Origin: Coriobacteriia bacterium | Lineage (GTDB): Bacteria > Actinomycetota > Coriobacteriia > Anaerosomatales > Anaerosomataceae | Direction of reading: 5' to 3' | Length of the DNA: 64,000 bases | NCBI GenBank assembly: GCA_030655755.1 | Contig: JAUSOQ010000043.1 | Span: 62,001 to 126,000 of the forward strand | In this document: piece after piece, positions 38,336 through 46,623 of the stretch | Layout: the number at the start of each line of letters is the position of its first letter | Position numbering within the stretch: the first letter of the stretch is position 1 | Notes under the pieces: generated by a model | Seen by the model: the letters and a program-made list of their open reading frames with translations, nothing else | Databases searched by the model: none | Told to the model about the DNA's origin: nothing | Program-made: the position numbers and the translations under genes

Positions 38336-39181
38336 CTACGCCTCGTCTGTCGGTGTGACGGATGCCATCGCCTCGGCATGCTTGCGAGTACGCTGACGGA
38401 GCAACGCACGGATGATGAAGAACGCGACCAGTGCGAGCAGCCACAGCGGCGCGGTCGCTATAAGGAGTGCGATTGCGACGCGGATGACGCCGGCTGCGCC
38501 GCGGAATCCGTCGGTGATCGCCTGGCCGAAGCCCCAGTCATCGCCTGAGGGTCGCACGAGTGGTTTCGGTTCGGTCAGGTCGATGGTGACGGTCGCCATG
38601 GCGACCTGGCGTTCCAGATACTTCACCTGTGCGTCGAGGCTCTCGATCTCGCCCCGCACGCGGGAGAGTTCGCGCTCGATGGAAAGCATCTCCTCGACCT
38701 TCTGCGCGGCGTCGAAGAACTCGCGCAGGCGTATCTCTTCAGCGCGTAGGTTGTCGAGGCGAGCGGCCATGTCCACGTGCTGTTGTGTCACGTCATCGGC
38801 GTTCTCAGCCTGGAAAAGCACGGTCCCGATGCCGTTGATGCCCTTCAGGAACGCTTCGTAGTCGTCTGCAGGCACGCGGACGGTCACATACCCGCGTAGT
38901 GCAGCGCCGTCGGAGTAGGTGGTCTCGTCGTAGCGGTAGATCGGAGTCTGATCGTCGGTCGCGATCTGCATCGAGGTGATGATGGCATCGTGTTCGGAGG
39001 CAAGCTTCTCGATGGCCATTACCGCCTCATCGACCTTCTCGACCTCGAGACGCATGGTTTTGTTGCGGATGATGAGGCGGTCGACCGTGTCGGCGGCGAC
39101 ATCACCGGCCGGGTTTGATGGGGCCGCGTTCAACCCCTCGTCAGCGACCTGTGGTGCGATTCCGCCGGACTCGGCATCCAT
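38336..39181 (-). pseudogene. DUF4349 protein, main part of an apparently frameshifted lipoprotein gene
   Basis: 281 residues from ATG 39181. The DUF4349 layout is clear: DRLIIRNKTMRLEVEKVDEA (about residues 30-49), a coiled-coil stretch (about 125-185, with LDNLRAEEIRLREFFDAA and VRGEIESLDAQVKYLERQVA), then one C-terminal membrane helix pair region (about 225-262) and a basic tail. Family members begin with a lipoprotein signal; here that signal is encoded in another frame just upstream (39186-39338). The upstream frame ends at TGA 5 bases before this ATG, and the ATG frame runs back to a TAG at 39199-39197. GAGGAG abuts the ATG with no spacing. A single-base indel would rejoin both parts. 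Either a true frameshift, a sequencing error, or two coupled genes. Confidence 0.7.
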
Positions 39182-39185
39182 CTCC

Positions 39186-39338
39186 TCAGGAGTTGCCTAC
39201 AAACGCGCGGTCGAGTGTCGTCGAAGCGTCTTTGGCTGTGTCGCTACCGCCTGTAAGGCTGCTGCAGCCCGCGAGGGCGAAGAGCGCGAACACGAGGATA
39301 GTGCCGATCGTCCGTTTGAAGCGTGTATCGGCCATCAT
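39186..39338 (-). pseudogene. Lipoprotein signal fragment belonging to the DUF4349 gene
   Basis: 50 residues from the ATG at 39338 (AAGGAG just before; a second ATG follows directly). The sequence is a textbook lipoprotein start: basic KR, hydrophobic TIGTILVFALFALAG, Cys (about residue 24), then Ser/Thr/Gly linker, ending in VGNS and TGA. Too short to be a domain by itself, and it is the part missing from the adjoining DUF4349 frame. Read together they make one normal DUF4349 lipoprotein of about 330 residues. Confidence 0.65.
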
Positions 39339-39388
39339 GATCTCCTTCTCCCGACGGGCCGATGCGGCCCACACATTCTCAGTCCCAC

Positions 39389-39435
39389 AAAAGAAGACGT
39401 CCCAGACCGTCTGCGTGTGCAGGCGGTGGGACGTC
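39389..39435 (-). terminator. Rho-independent terminator of the small membrane protein gene
   Basis: On the - strand, a long imperfect stem (GACGTCCCA plus a second helix CCGCCTGC pairing with GCAGACGG, two bases bulged) closes a 4-base loop and is followed by TTCTTTTG. It lies 27 bases behind the stop of the gene at 39462. Confidence 0.75.
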
Positions 39436-39461
39436 GATGGTACATGGGAACAGCGGGTTCG

Positions 39462-39626
39462 TTACTCGCTTACGGAGCCTTCACGCGCCTTGAGCTGCTT
39501 CGCAGCGTAGACGAGGAAGCCGATCGCGATTACGACGACTGCGAAGAAGGCGATCACGAGGAACTGGAAGAGGATGCTTGCAACGTTGTAGGCAAGAATG
39601 GGTCCAGCAGCTATGAGCAGTGACAT
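39462..39626 (-). CDS. Small single-span membrane protein (54 residues)
   Basis: An ATG at 39626 follows GGAGGTG with 10 bases spacing, and the frame runs 54 codons to TAA at 39462. The peptide has one long hydrophobic segment (about residues 16-41, core VIAFFAVVVIAIGF) and a basic/charged tail containing KQLKAREG. A clear terminator follows, so it is a complete transcription unit. I do not recognise the family. The strong ribosome site, G/C third positions and terminator make it a credible gene despite its size. Confidence 0.72.
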   Translation of the reverse strand: MSLLIAAGPILAYNVASILFQFLVIAFFAVVVIAIGFLVYAAKQLKAREGSVSE

Positions 39627-39957
39627 GGGGGCGGTTCACCTCCAGAAGGCCCGCGGACATGACTTGATTCTATCGCTCCACATCCTGCTCGGGCAACCAC
39701 CCGTTCGGGAGCGTCTCCTCACCTTCTTCTATTCCGCTGTCAACGTCCGATTCCTGCCTGCATCTCATAAGACGCGCGGATCTCCTGTATGGTTCTCGAC
39801 TTCATAGGGGGTCGTGGGACGTCATGTCAGAGTCGTGGGGGATGGTGGGGGGATTTCCCATGAGAGTGTTGCAAAGTGGGATGAAGTGGAATAGAGTTGC
39901 ACTGTCGAGGGAGGTCCGCCTCGAGGATGGGTTCCCGGAGGAGCAGGGAGGGACGGG
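39627..39957. promoter_or_regulatory. Intergenic region upstream of mraZ
   Basis: 331 bases between the divergent small membrane protein gene and mraZ. No further gene is supported. It holds the mraZ promoter and MraZ boxes (39863-39899), two further TGGG repeats 10 bp apart (39836 and 39846), and the promoter of the - strand small gene, which I could not place. Confidence 0.6.
39863..39899 (+). promoter_or_regulatory. MraZ box array overlapping the mraZ promoter
   Basis: Four direct repeats at exact 10-bp spacing: AGAGTGT (39863), AAAGTGG (39873), GAAGTGG (39883), AGAGTTG (39893). This is the reported MraZ-box form (AAAGTG-like 7-mer plus 3-bp spacer). The array spans a -35 TTGCAA (39869-39874) and -10 TAGAGT (39892-39897) 17 bp apart, so MraZ binding would block its own promoter and the whole dcw operon. 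Confidence 0.75.
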
Positions 39958-40392
39958 ATGTTTCTCGGCGAGCACCAGCACACGCTGGACGCCAAGGGGC
40001 GCTTGTCGCTGCCTGCTAAGTTCCGGGCGCAGATGACGGGAAGCCTTGTCGTCTCCAAAGGGCTCGAGGGCTGTCTGTACGTACACTCCTCGGAAGACTA
40101 CGAGCTCTTCCTCGGTCGACTGACTGACAGGGGAGACTTCGATCCTCAGTTCCGTAAGGTCCGGCGCTTCTTCTCGTCGGGGGCCGTTGATACAGAGCTG
40201 GACTCGGCGGGCCGTGTCTCGGTCTCGTCTAACTTGCGTGAGTACGCCGGGCTCGACAAAGACATCGCGGTGATCGGCAACGGCGATCGCATCGAGGTGT
40301 GGGATGCCGGGAAGTGGGCAGCCTACAACGGTGAGACGACCAGCCACATCGAGGACGTCACTAAGGAACTCGCCGAGCTCGGAATCTTGTAG
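39958..40392 (+). CDS. mraZ: Transcriptional regulator MraZ
   Basis: 144 residues. Two AbrB-like half domains: FLGEHQHTLDAKGRLSLPAKFR (residues 2-23) and DTELDSAGRVSVSSNLREYAGL (about 78-99), each with the D-x-x-GR-S/V-P/S signature. MraZ assembles in rings and represses the dcw cluster promoter by binding the repeated boxes found directly upstream. First gene of the division/cell-wall cluster; rsmH starts 10 bases after. Confidence 0.96.
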   Translation: MFLGEHQHTLDAKGRLSLPAKFRAQMTGSLVVSKGLEGCLYVHSSEDYELFLGRLTDRGDFDPQFRKVRRFFSSGAVDTELDSAGRVSVSSNLREYAGLDKDIAVIGNGDRIEVWDAGKWAAYNGETTSHIEDVTKELAELGIL

Positions 40393-40402
40393 GGCCTTGA
40401 AA

Positions 40403-41353
40403 ATGGAATACCGGCACACCCCAGTTTTGCTGGCCGAGGTCACGCAGCAGCTATCACTCCATGACGGATCGATCATCGTCGACTGTACCTTAGGCGGGGC
40501 AGGACACGCGAAGCGGATTGCAGGACTTATCGCGCCCACGGGGATTCTCGTGGGAATCGACCAAGATGACGCCGCACTCTCCGCAGCAGCAGACACACTC
40601 CGCCTCGGCCAGCAAGCAGTACTGATAAAGGGGAACTTCGGTGATCTCGATGAGTTGTTAGTCGAGGCCGGGATTCCCTACGCCGACGGGTTCTTGTTCG
40701 ACCTCGGCGTGTCTTCACCCCAGTTGGACGTACGCGGTCGCGGTTTTTCATACCACGAGGATGTCCCGCTCGATATGCGCATGGACACCTCATCGACGCA
40801 GCCTACCGCGGCCGCCGTCATCAACACGTACGGCGAAGGAGATATCGCACGCATCCTTCGCGATTATGGTGAGGAACGGTGGGCCACGCGCATCGCAGCA
40901 TTCATCGTAGCCGCGCGTGCCCGCCATCCCATCGAGACGACGGCAGAGCTCGTCGACATCGTCAAGGCCGCTATCCCTGCGGCTGCGCGACGAGAAGGCC
41001 CGCATCCGGCTCGGCGCACGTTCCAGGCGCTGAGGATCGAGGTGAACGGCGAACTTGATGTCCTCGAACGCGGGCTGCGGGCCGCAGTCCGCTGGCTTAC
41101 CCCGGGGGGACGCGTCGCGGTGATCAGCTATCACTCGCTCGAGGACCGTATCGTGAAGCGCGTATTCACCGAGTTTGCCGAGGGGTGTGTATGTCCTCCC
41201 GACCTGCCTGTGTGCAGATGCGGGAACTCGCCGGTACTCCATATCGTCACTCGAAAGCCCGTGGTCCCGACCACGGCAGAGATAGAAGCGAATCAGCGTG
41301 CACGTAGCGCCAAGCTGCGTGTGGCGGAGAAGTTGGCGGACAGCCCGACCTGA
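40403..41353 (+). CDS. rsmH: 16S rRNA (cytosine-1402-N4) methyltransferase
   Basis: 316 residues from the ATG at 40403; the frame is open upstream within mraZ but family sequence starts EYRHTPVLLAEV. SAM-binding DCTLGGAGHA (about 29-38), then the RsmH insertion with FDLGVSSPQLDVRGRGFSY (about 96-114) and the C-terminal ISYHSLEDRIVKRVF. It methylates C1402 in the ribosomal P site. Standard second gene of dcw. Confidence 0.96.
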   Translation: MEYRHTPVLLAEVTQQLSLHDGSIIVDCTLGGAGHAKRIAGLIAPTGILVGIDQDDAALSAAADTLRLGQQAVLIKGNFGDLDELLVEAGIPYADGFLFDLGVSSPQLDVRGRGFSYHEDVPLDMRMDTSSTQPTAAAVINTYGEGDIARILRDYGEERWATRIAAFIVAARARHPIETTAELVDIVKAAIPAAARREGPHPARRTFQALRIEVNGELDVLERGLRAAVRWLTPGGRVAVISYHSLEDRIVKRVFTEFAEGCVCPPDLPVCRCGNSPVLHIVTRKPVVPTTAEIEANQRARSAKLRVAEKLADSPT

Positions 41354-41386
41354 GGTCGGGCGCTGATCGAGGGAGGAGGCGCGAAC

Positions 41387-41929
41387 GTGGGCGAGGCGGC
41401 ACGCAAGCTCACCGGTCGTCATGCTCCTGTCGCGCGCCCGGAACTCCGACTGGTGACGTCACGCCCCAAGCCTGTCGTAAAGCGCCGCGCGCGCAGAGGT
41501 GATGCCGCGATGGCTTTCCGTATATTCTGCGCAGGCATGATCGTGCTCGCGGTCGTCGGCATGCTGCGTATCACGTTCGCTGTACATGCGCAGGAGGCTG
41601 CCATTGACGCCAATGACCTGCGAAAGGTCATCCAGGTCGAGGAGCAGGCCACCAAGGCGCTAGAGGCCGACCGCAGTGCACTGGCGGCTCCCTCACGCAT
41701 CGAGTCGATCGCGAGCGCTGCGCTCAATATGCAAACGCCTGTCGAGATCTGCTATATCAACCTGCCTGTAGCCGCAGAGTCGGCTGATGGCGCCGAGAAG
41801 CCGTTCTCCACTGAGGACAGCGGTGAACGCTCACGAGTAGCGAAGGTCATCTCCACAATGATGGACGTGGCGGCGGGTGAAGCACAGGTGCTGCTCGTCG
41901 GGGACGTCGGCATCGCCTCGGCGAAGTGA
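41387..41929 (+). CDS. ftsL: FtsL-like division protein
   Basis: 180 residues, GTG start behind GGGAGGAGG. Basic N-terminus (about 1-40), one membrane helix (about 45-63), then a short coiled coil (about 70-100), the FtsL/DivIC topology. The C-terminal 60 residues are longer than in typical FtsL. Sequence conservation in this family is low; the call rests on topology and on position between rsmH and ftsI. Confidence 0.75.
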   Translation: MGEAARKLTGRHAPVARPELRLVTSRPKPVVKRRARRGDAAMAFRIFCAGMIVLAVVGMLRITFAVHAQEAAIDANDLRKVIQVEEQATKALEADRSALAAPSRIESIASAALNMQTPVEICYINLPVAAESADGAEKPFSTEDSGERSRVAKVISTMMDVAAGEAQVLLVGDVGIASAK

Positions 41930-41954
41930 TGACCAGGCTGCAAAGGAGGCGACC

Positions 41955-43709
41955 GTGACAGGCAAGCGGCGGGTACCGGGTCGAGGACCCCGTATCGGCC
42001 GCTTTGTGGGTCTGCTCGCCGTCATTGCGGCGTTACTCGTCGGCGTGGCGGGGCGTCTTGTCTACATCCAGGTCATCGTCGGACCCGAATACGCTGCTGC
42101 TGCCGAGCAGCAGCGTACCTGCGACGTCGTACTGACGCCGCGCCGCGGCTCGATCTTCGATCGCGAAGGTGAGCCGCTTGCGGTGACTGTGGATGCCAAG
42201 ACGATCTACGCGGTGCCGTCCCAGGTCACTGACCCGGAGGGTGTCGCCACACAGCTGAGCGAGGTGCTCGGCGGTGATCGTCAGACGTATCTGAGTAAGC
42301 TACTGAAGGACGCCAGCTTCGTCTACATCGAGCGCAAGGTCGACATGGAGACCGCCGACGTACTCAAGAAACTGGATTTGACGGGCATCGCGTTCCTTGA
42401 TGACTCACGACGTGTGTATCCATCCAATGAACTCGCATGTCAGGTACTGGGTTTTGTCGGCATTGATGATGAGGGCCTGGCCGGTCTTGAGAAGTACTAC
42501 GATCAGACGCTTGCGGGCATCGAAGGCAGACTCATAGCCGAGCGTGGCCGCAGCGGCATACCGATACCTGACGGTGTCACCTACGAGGAGCCGCCTGTCG
42601 ACGGCGAGAACCTTGTGTTGACCATCGACAAGGACATCCAGTACCAAGCGCATCTCGAGCTTGAGAAGACGGTGGAGGAGTGGGACGCCAAGGGCGGCTC
42701 GGTCATCATCATGGATCCGAAGACCGGCGAGATCTTGGCGATGGCGTCGACTCCCGCTTTCAACCCGAACGAGTTCGGGAAGTCTAATGAGTCTGCGTTC
42801 CGCAACCGGGCGATCGTCGACAGCTACGAGCCGGGCTCGACGATCAAATCGATGACGGCGGCTGCGGTCATCGAAGAAGGTCTGTTCACGCCCTCCAGCA
42901 TGTTCGATCTACCACCGACGCTGGAGGTCGGCGGACGCACGATCCATGAGTCACACAGTCGTCCCCGCGTCGAGTGGACGCTTGCCGAGATCGTCACCAA
43001 CTCGTCCAATATCGGCGCGGTCAAATTGGGTTTGGCTCTCGGCGAGGAGAGGCTCTATGACTACTTCGCGCGTTTCGGTCTGACCGAGCGCACCGGCGTC
43101 GACTTTCCCGGTGAGGCGAAGGGCTATCTACCGCCGGTAGAACAGTGGTCGTCGTCTTCGATCGGGAACATCCCGTTCGGCCAGGGAATCTCAGTGACAG
43201 CACTACAACTCGCGCGCGCCCTCGCAGCTATTGCGAACGGTGGCCAACTTGTGACGCCTCACTTCCTGCGTTCGATGCCCGACTCCCCCGAGCAACAGCT
43301 CTCCTGGACCAAGGAGGAGGCTATCTCGGCGAAAACGGCCGCTGAGATGCGCAACGTCATGAAGGCGGTCGTCACGGAGGGCACCGGCTCGGCTGCCAAG
43401 GTCGCGGGCTACGAGGTCGCCGGCAAGACCGGTACGGCACAGAAGGCTCGAACCGACGGTGTCGCTGGCTACGAATCGGGCAAGTATGTCGCCTCGTTCT
43501 CCGGATTCCTGCCTGCTGACGATCCGGCTGTCCTGATCATCGTGACGGTGGACGAACCCAAGAACGGCTACTACGGAGGTGCCGTTGCGGCGCCTGCGTT
43601 CAGCAGGCTCGCATCGTTTTGTGTGACCCACTTGAAGGTACCGCCGACGAGCTCTGCTGAGGGGACATCGTTGCCGGTAACGGGCAGTTCACAGGGGACG
43701 GGCGAGTGA
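41955..43709 (+). CDS. ftsI: Division-specific class B penicillin-binding protein
   Basis: 584 residues from the GTG at 41955 (AAGGAGG 6 bases before). One N-terminal membrane helix (about 18-40), a PBP dimer domain (about 60-240) and the transpeptidase domain: S-x-x-K in GSTIKSMTA (Ser about 295), SSN motif in TNSSNIG (about 349) and KTG in GKTGTAQKA (about 490). It cross-links septal peptidoglycan with FtsW. No PASTA repeats. Second gene pair with ftsL in the dcw cluster. Confidence 0.94.
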   Translation: MTGKRRVPGRGPRIGRFVGLLAVIAALLVGVAGRLVYIQVIVGPEYAAAAEQQRTCDVVLTPRRGSIFDREGEPLAVTVDAKTIYAVPSQVTDPEGVATQLSEVLGGDRQTYLSKLLKDASFVYIERKVDMETADVLKKLDLTGIAFLDDSRRVYPSNELACQVLGFVGIDDEGLAGLEKYYDQTLAGIEGRLIAERGRSGIPIPDGVTYEEPPVDGENLVLTIDKDIQYQAHLELEKTVEEWDAKGGSVIIMDPKTGEILAMASTPAFNPNEFGKSNESAFRNRAIVDSYEPGSTIKSMTAAAVIEEGLFTPSSMFDLPPTLEVGGRTIHESHSRPRVEWTLAEIVTNSSNIGAVKLGLALGEERLYDYFARFGLTERTGVDFPGEAKGYLPPVEQWSSSSIGNIPFGQGISVTALQLARALAAIANGGQLVTPHFLRSMPDSPEQQLSWTKEEAISAKTAAEMRNVMKAVVTEGTGSAAKVAGYEVAGKTGTAQKARTDGVAGYESGKYVASFSGFLPADDPAVLIIVTVDEPKNGYYGGAVAAPAFSRLASFCVTHLKVPPTSSAEGTSLPVTGSSQGTGE

Positions 43710-43729
43710 CCGGAGAGGCAGTGTTGCTG

Positions 43730-43738
43730 TGCTAGAAT
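43730..43738 (+). promoter_or_regulatory. Extended -10 promoter element before murE
   Basis: TGCTAGAAT (TG, one base, TAGAAT) lies 28 bases before the murE start, in the only sizeable gap (56 bases) between ftsI and murE. It could provide extra transcription of the mur genes independent of the MraZ-controlled promoter. Confidence 0.45.
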
Positions 43739-43765
43739 ACTGCGACTTACGAGCGGTGGAATGCG

Positions 43766-45217
43766 GTGGACAAGACGACGCTCTCGGCGTTATTGACTGA
43801 TATCGAAGCCACTATGACTTCGGGCGTGGACCCGATGGTCAGCGGTGTCGCATACCGGTCGGATCGCGTTCGCCCAGGCGACGTGTTCTTCTGCGTTCCG
43901 GGTTTCAAGGTCGACGGTCACACGTTCGCCGCGAACGCCGCTGCGAATGGAGCCTCCGCGCTCGTCGTTCAACGTCCGCTCGATGTCGATCTTCCACAGG
44001 CGGTCGTCGCCGATACCCGGCAAGCGCTTGCGCTTGCGTCGGCACGGGCGTACGGCCGCCCGACAGAGCACATGGATGTCGTGGGCATCACCGGGACCAA
44101 CGGTAAGACCACGACCACCTATCTCATGGATGCGATCCTGCGCGCTGCGGGCCGGGTGACCGGTATCATCGGAACGGTGGAGACCCGGGTTGGCGATGAA
44201 CGGCTGCTCTCGGCACGCACGACGCCCGAGTCCGCCGATCTACAAGCGCTCTTCGCCGAGATGATCGACCGTGGTGTGAGCGCCGCATCGATCGAGGTCT
44301 CCTCCCACGCTATCGACTTGCACCGCGTGGACGGCGTGCACTTTGCTGTCGCCGCGTTCACCAACCTTACACAAGACCATCTCGACTACCACGGAACACT
44401 CGAGGAATACTTCGCCGTGAAGAGGAGACTCTTCAGTGACCTTGACGTGGGCGAGCGGGTTGTCAACATCGATGACGACTACGGCAGGCTGCTTGCATCG
44501 GAACTCGGTATCGCGCTGACGGTTGGCCGAAGCGCTGATGCAGCGGTACGGGCAGAGGACGAAGAGCCTGATATCACATCATCACGGTTCATGTTGGTGA
44601 CGCCACAGGGCAGTGTCGCCGTTGGATTGCCGCTTGCGGGCGCATACAACGTAAGCAATGCGCTGGTGGCCGCCGGATGCGCGCTGGCGCTTGGGATCGA
44701 TCTTGAGACGATCTCTGTGGGCCTCGGGTGTGCCTCACAGGTTCCCGGACGGCTGGAGCGCATCGACGAGGGGCAATCGTTCACGGTACTCGTCGACTAC
44801 GCACATACCCCGGATAGCCTGGAGAAGGCTATCAGCGCCGTGCGGGCTGTCACCCCCGGCCGCGTCATCACGGTCTTCGGTTGTGGCGGTGACCGTGACC
44901 CCGAGAAGCGTCCGCTCATGGGACGAGCGGCCGGCACAGGTTCCGACCTCGTCGTCTTGACGAGCGACAACCCTCGCAGTGAGGATCCCGTGGGGATCAT
45001 CCTCCACGTCGAGGATGGTCTGCGTCCCACAGGCACGCCCTACGTCGTCGAGATCGATCGGCGAAAGGCGATCGTCGCGGCACTAGTCGGGGCATCTGAG
45101 GGAGACGCGGTCTTGATCGCGGGCAAAGGTCACGAGGATTACCAGGTCTTTCTCGACCGCACGATCCACTTCGACGATCGCGAAGTGGCCCGAGAGGAGC
45201 TGAAAGCGCTGTGCTGA
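43766..45217 (+). CDS. murE: UDP-MurNAc-tripeptide synthetase, meso-diaminopimelate type
   Basis: 483 residues, GTG start. Mur ligase with ATP loop GITGTNGKTTTTY (about 110-122), FTNLTQDHLDYHGTLEEYFAVKRRLF and the carbamylated-lysine region. The substrate motif LTSDNPRSEDP (about 398-408) has DNPR, which marks enzymes that add meso-diaminopimelate; lysine-adding MurE have D(D/N)P(N/A) instead. So the peptidoglycan is predicted to be of the meso-DAP type. Overlaps murF by 7 bases. Confidence 0.96.
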   Translation: MDKTTLSALLTDIEATMTSGVDPMVSGVAYRSDRVRPGDVFFCVPGFKVDGHTFAANAAANGASALVVQRPLDVDLPQAVVADTRQALALASARAYGRPTEHMDVVGITGTNGKTTTTYLMDAILRAAGRVTGIIGTVETRVGDERLLSARTTPESADLQALFAEMIDRGVSAASIEVSSHAIDLHRVDGVHFAVAAFTNLTQDHLDYHGTLEEYFAVKRRLFSDLDVGERVVNIDDDYGRLLASELGIALTVGRSADAAVRAEDEEPDITSSRFMLVTPQGSVAVGLPLAGAYNVSNALVAAGCALALGIDLETISVGLGCASQVPGRLERIDEGQSFTVLVDYAHTPDSLEKAISAVRAVTPGRVITVFGCGGDRDPEKRPLMGRAAGTGSDLVVLTSDNPRSEDPVGIILHVEDGLRPTGTPYVVEIDRRKAIVAALVGASEGDAVLIAGKGHEDYQVFLDRTIHFDDREVAREELKALC

Positions 45218-46623
45218 CACTGTCCGTGGGGACTCTTTGTGGTGTTGTCGGAGGCAAGCTGCTGGCCGGCGCCGAGACAACGATGGTGAACGGACTTGCG
45301 ACGGATTCGCGCGCGGTGACCCCGGGTGCGGCGTTCGTGGCTTTCACAGGGGAGAACACTGACGGGCACTCCTACTTGAGCGCTGCTATCGAAGCAGGTG
45401 CACGCGCCCTGTTGGTCACCCGTGAGGACGAAGGGTTCCTCGAACTCGTGGCCACCTCTCGACGCCAAGACGTCGCGCTCGTGCTCATCGACGATGCTCT
45501 TGCAGCGGTGCAGACTCTGGCGGCTCACCATCGCGAGCGGCTTGCATGTCCAGTCATCGGGATCACCGGTTCAACGGGTAAGACGACGACCAAGGATTTC
45601 GTGCGCTCGGTGCTCGGAACGCGCCTCAAGGTAGTGGCCACAGATGCGAACCGCAACAACGAGCTTGGCGTTCCTCTGACCATCATGGAGGCGGGCGCGG
45701 AGACCGAGGTGCTCGTCATCGAGATGGCGATGCGGGGAACCGGCCAGATCGCTGCGCTTTGCGACATCGCCCGACCGACTGCCGGTCTTATCACCAACGT
45801 GGGTGTCAGCCACGTCGAGATCCTCGGCAGTGAAGAGGCGATCGCATCAGCAAAGGGCGAACTCGTACGTTCCATCCCTGAGCGCGGGAGGGTCTTTCTC
45901 AACGGTGATGATGGATGGTCTGCGGTGCTCGAAGAGACGGCGGGGGCAGCAGTCACGCGCTATGGACTGAGTCCCGAGTGCGAGGTACGAGCCGAGGACA
46001 TCGTTGTGGGTGAGGATGCCATTGCATCATTCACACTCGTGGCCGAGCAGGGAAGCGCGAGCGTACAGCTGAACGTTCCCGGACGCCATAATGTGTACAA
46101 TGCGACTGCGGCGGCAGCTGTTGGTCTCTACCTCGAGTTGAGCCTTGAGGATGTCGTCAAAGGACTTGAGGTTGCAACCTTCACCAAGATGCGCATGGAG
46201 ACCTTCTCGAGTGCATCGGGCGTACTGGTCATCAACGATGCATACAACGCGAACCCGACGTCGATGAAAGCAGCCCTGCAGACACTGGCTGAGATGCGTA
46301 CGACCGGGAAGCGCGTCGCAGTTCTCGGTGACATGGCCGAGTTGGGATCACTCAGCGAACTTGCCCACTTCAAGATGGGTGAGTACCTTGCTGAGCTGGG
46401 ACTTCATGCGCTGGTGACCGTAGGAGCGCGCGCGCGTCGGATCGCCGAAGGAGCCATTGTGGCCGGTATGGATGCGGCAGCTGTACGCCCTTGTTCGATC
46501 GCGCAAGAGGCGAGTGAGGTGCTTGATGACCTGCTCGAACAAGGAGACGTCGTGCTGGTAAAGGCGTCTCGCGTCATGGAACTCGAACGCGTCGTCGAAG
46601 GAATCATTCAACCTCATGTTTAA
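45211..46623 (+). CDS. murF: UDP-MurNAc-pentapeptide synthetase (D-Ala-D-Ala adding)
   Basis: 470 residues. ATP loop GITGSTGKTTTKD (about 116-128), NRNNELGVPLTIM (about 149-161), and NDAYNANPTSMKAAL in the C-terminal domain are MurF-specific. Adds D-Ala-D-Ala to the tripeptide made by MurE. GTG start within murE; overlaps mraY by 8 bases, a sign of tight translational coupling. Confidence 0.96.
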   Translation: MLTLSVGTLCGVVGGKLLAGAETTMVNGLATDSRAVTPGAAFVAFTGENTDGHSYLSAAIEAGARALLVTREDEGFLELVATSRRQDVALVLIDDALAAVQTLAAHHRERLACPVIGITGSTGKTTTKDFVRSVLGTRLKVVATDANRNNELGVPLTIMEAGAETEVLVIEMAMRGTGQIAALCDIARPTAGLITNVGVSHVEILGSEEAIASAKGELVRSIPERGRVFLNGDDGWSAVLEETAGAAVTRYGLSPECEVRAEDIVVGEDAIASFTLVAEQGSASVQLNVPGRHNVYNATAAAAVGLYLELSLEDVVKGLEVATFTKMRMETFSSASGVLVINDAYNANPTSMKAALQTLAEMRTTGKRVAVLGDMAELGSLSELAHFKMGEYLAELGLHALVTVGARARRIAEGAIVAGMDAAAVRPCSIAQEASEVLDDLLEQGDVVLVKASRVMELERVVEGIIQPHV

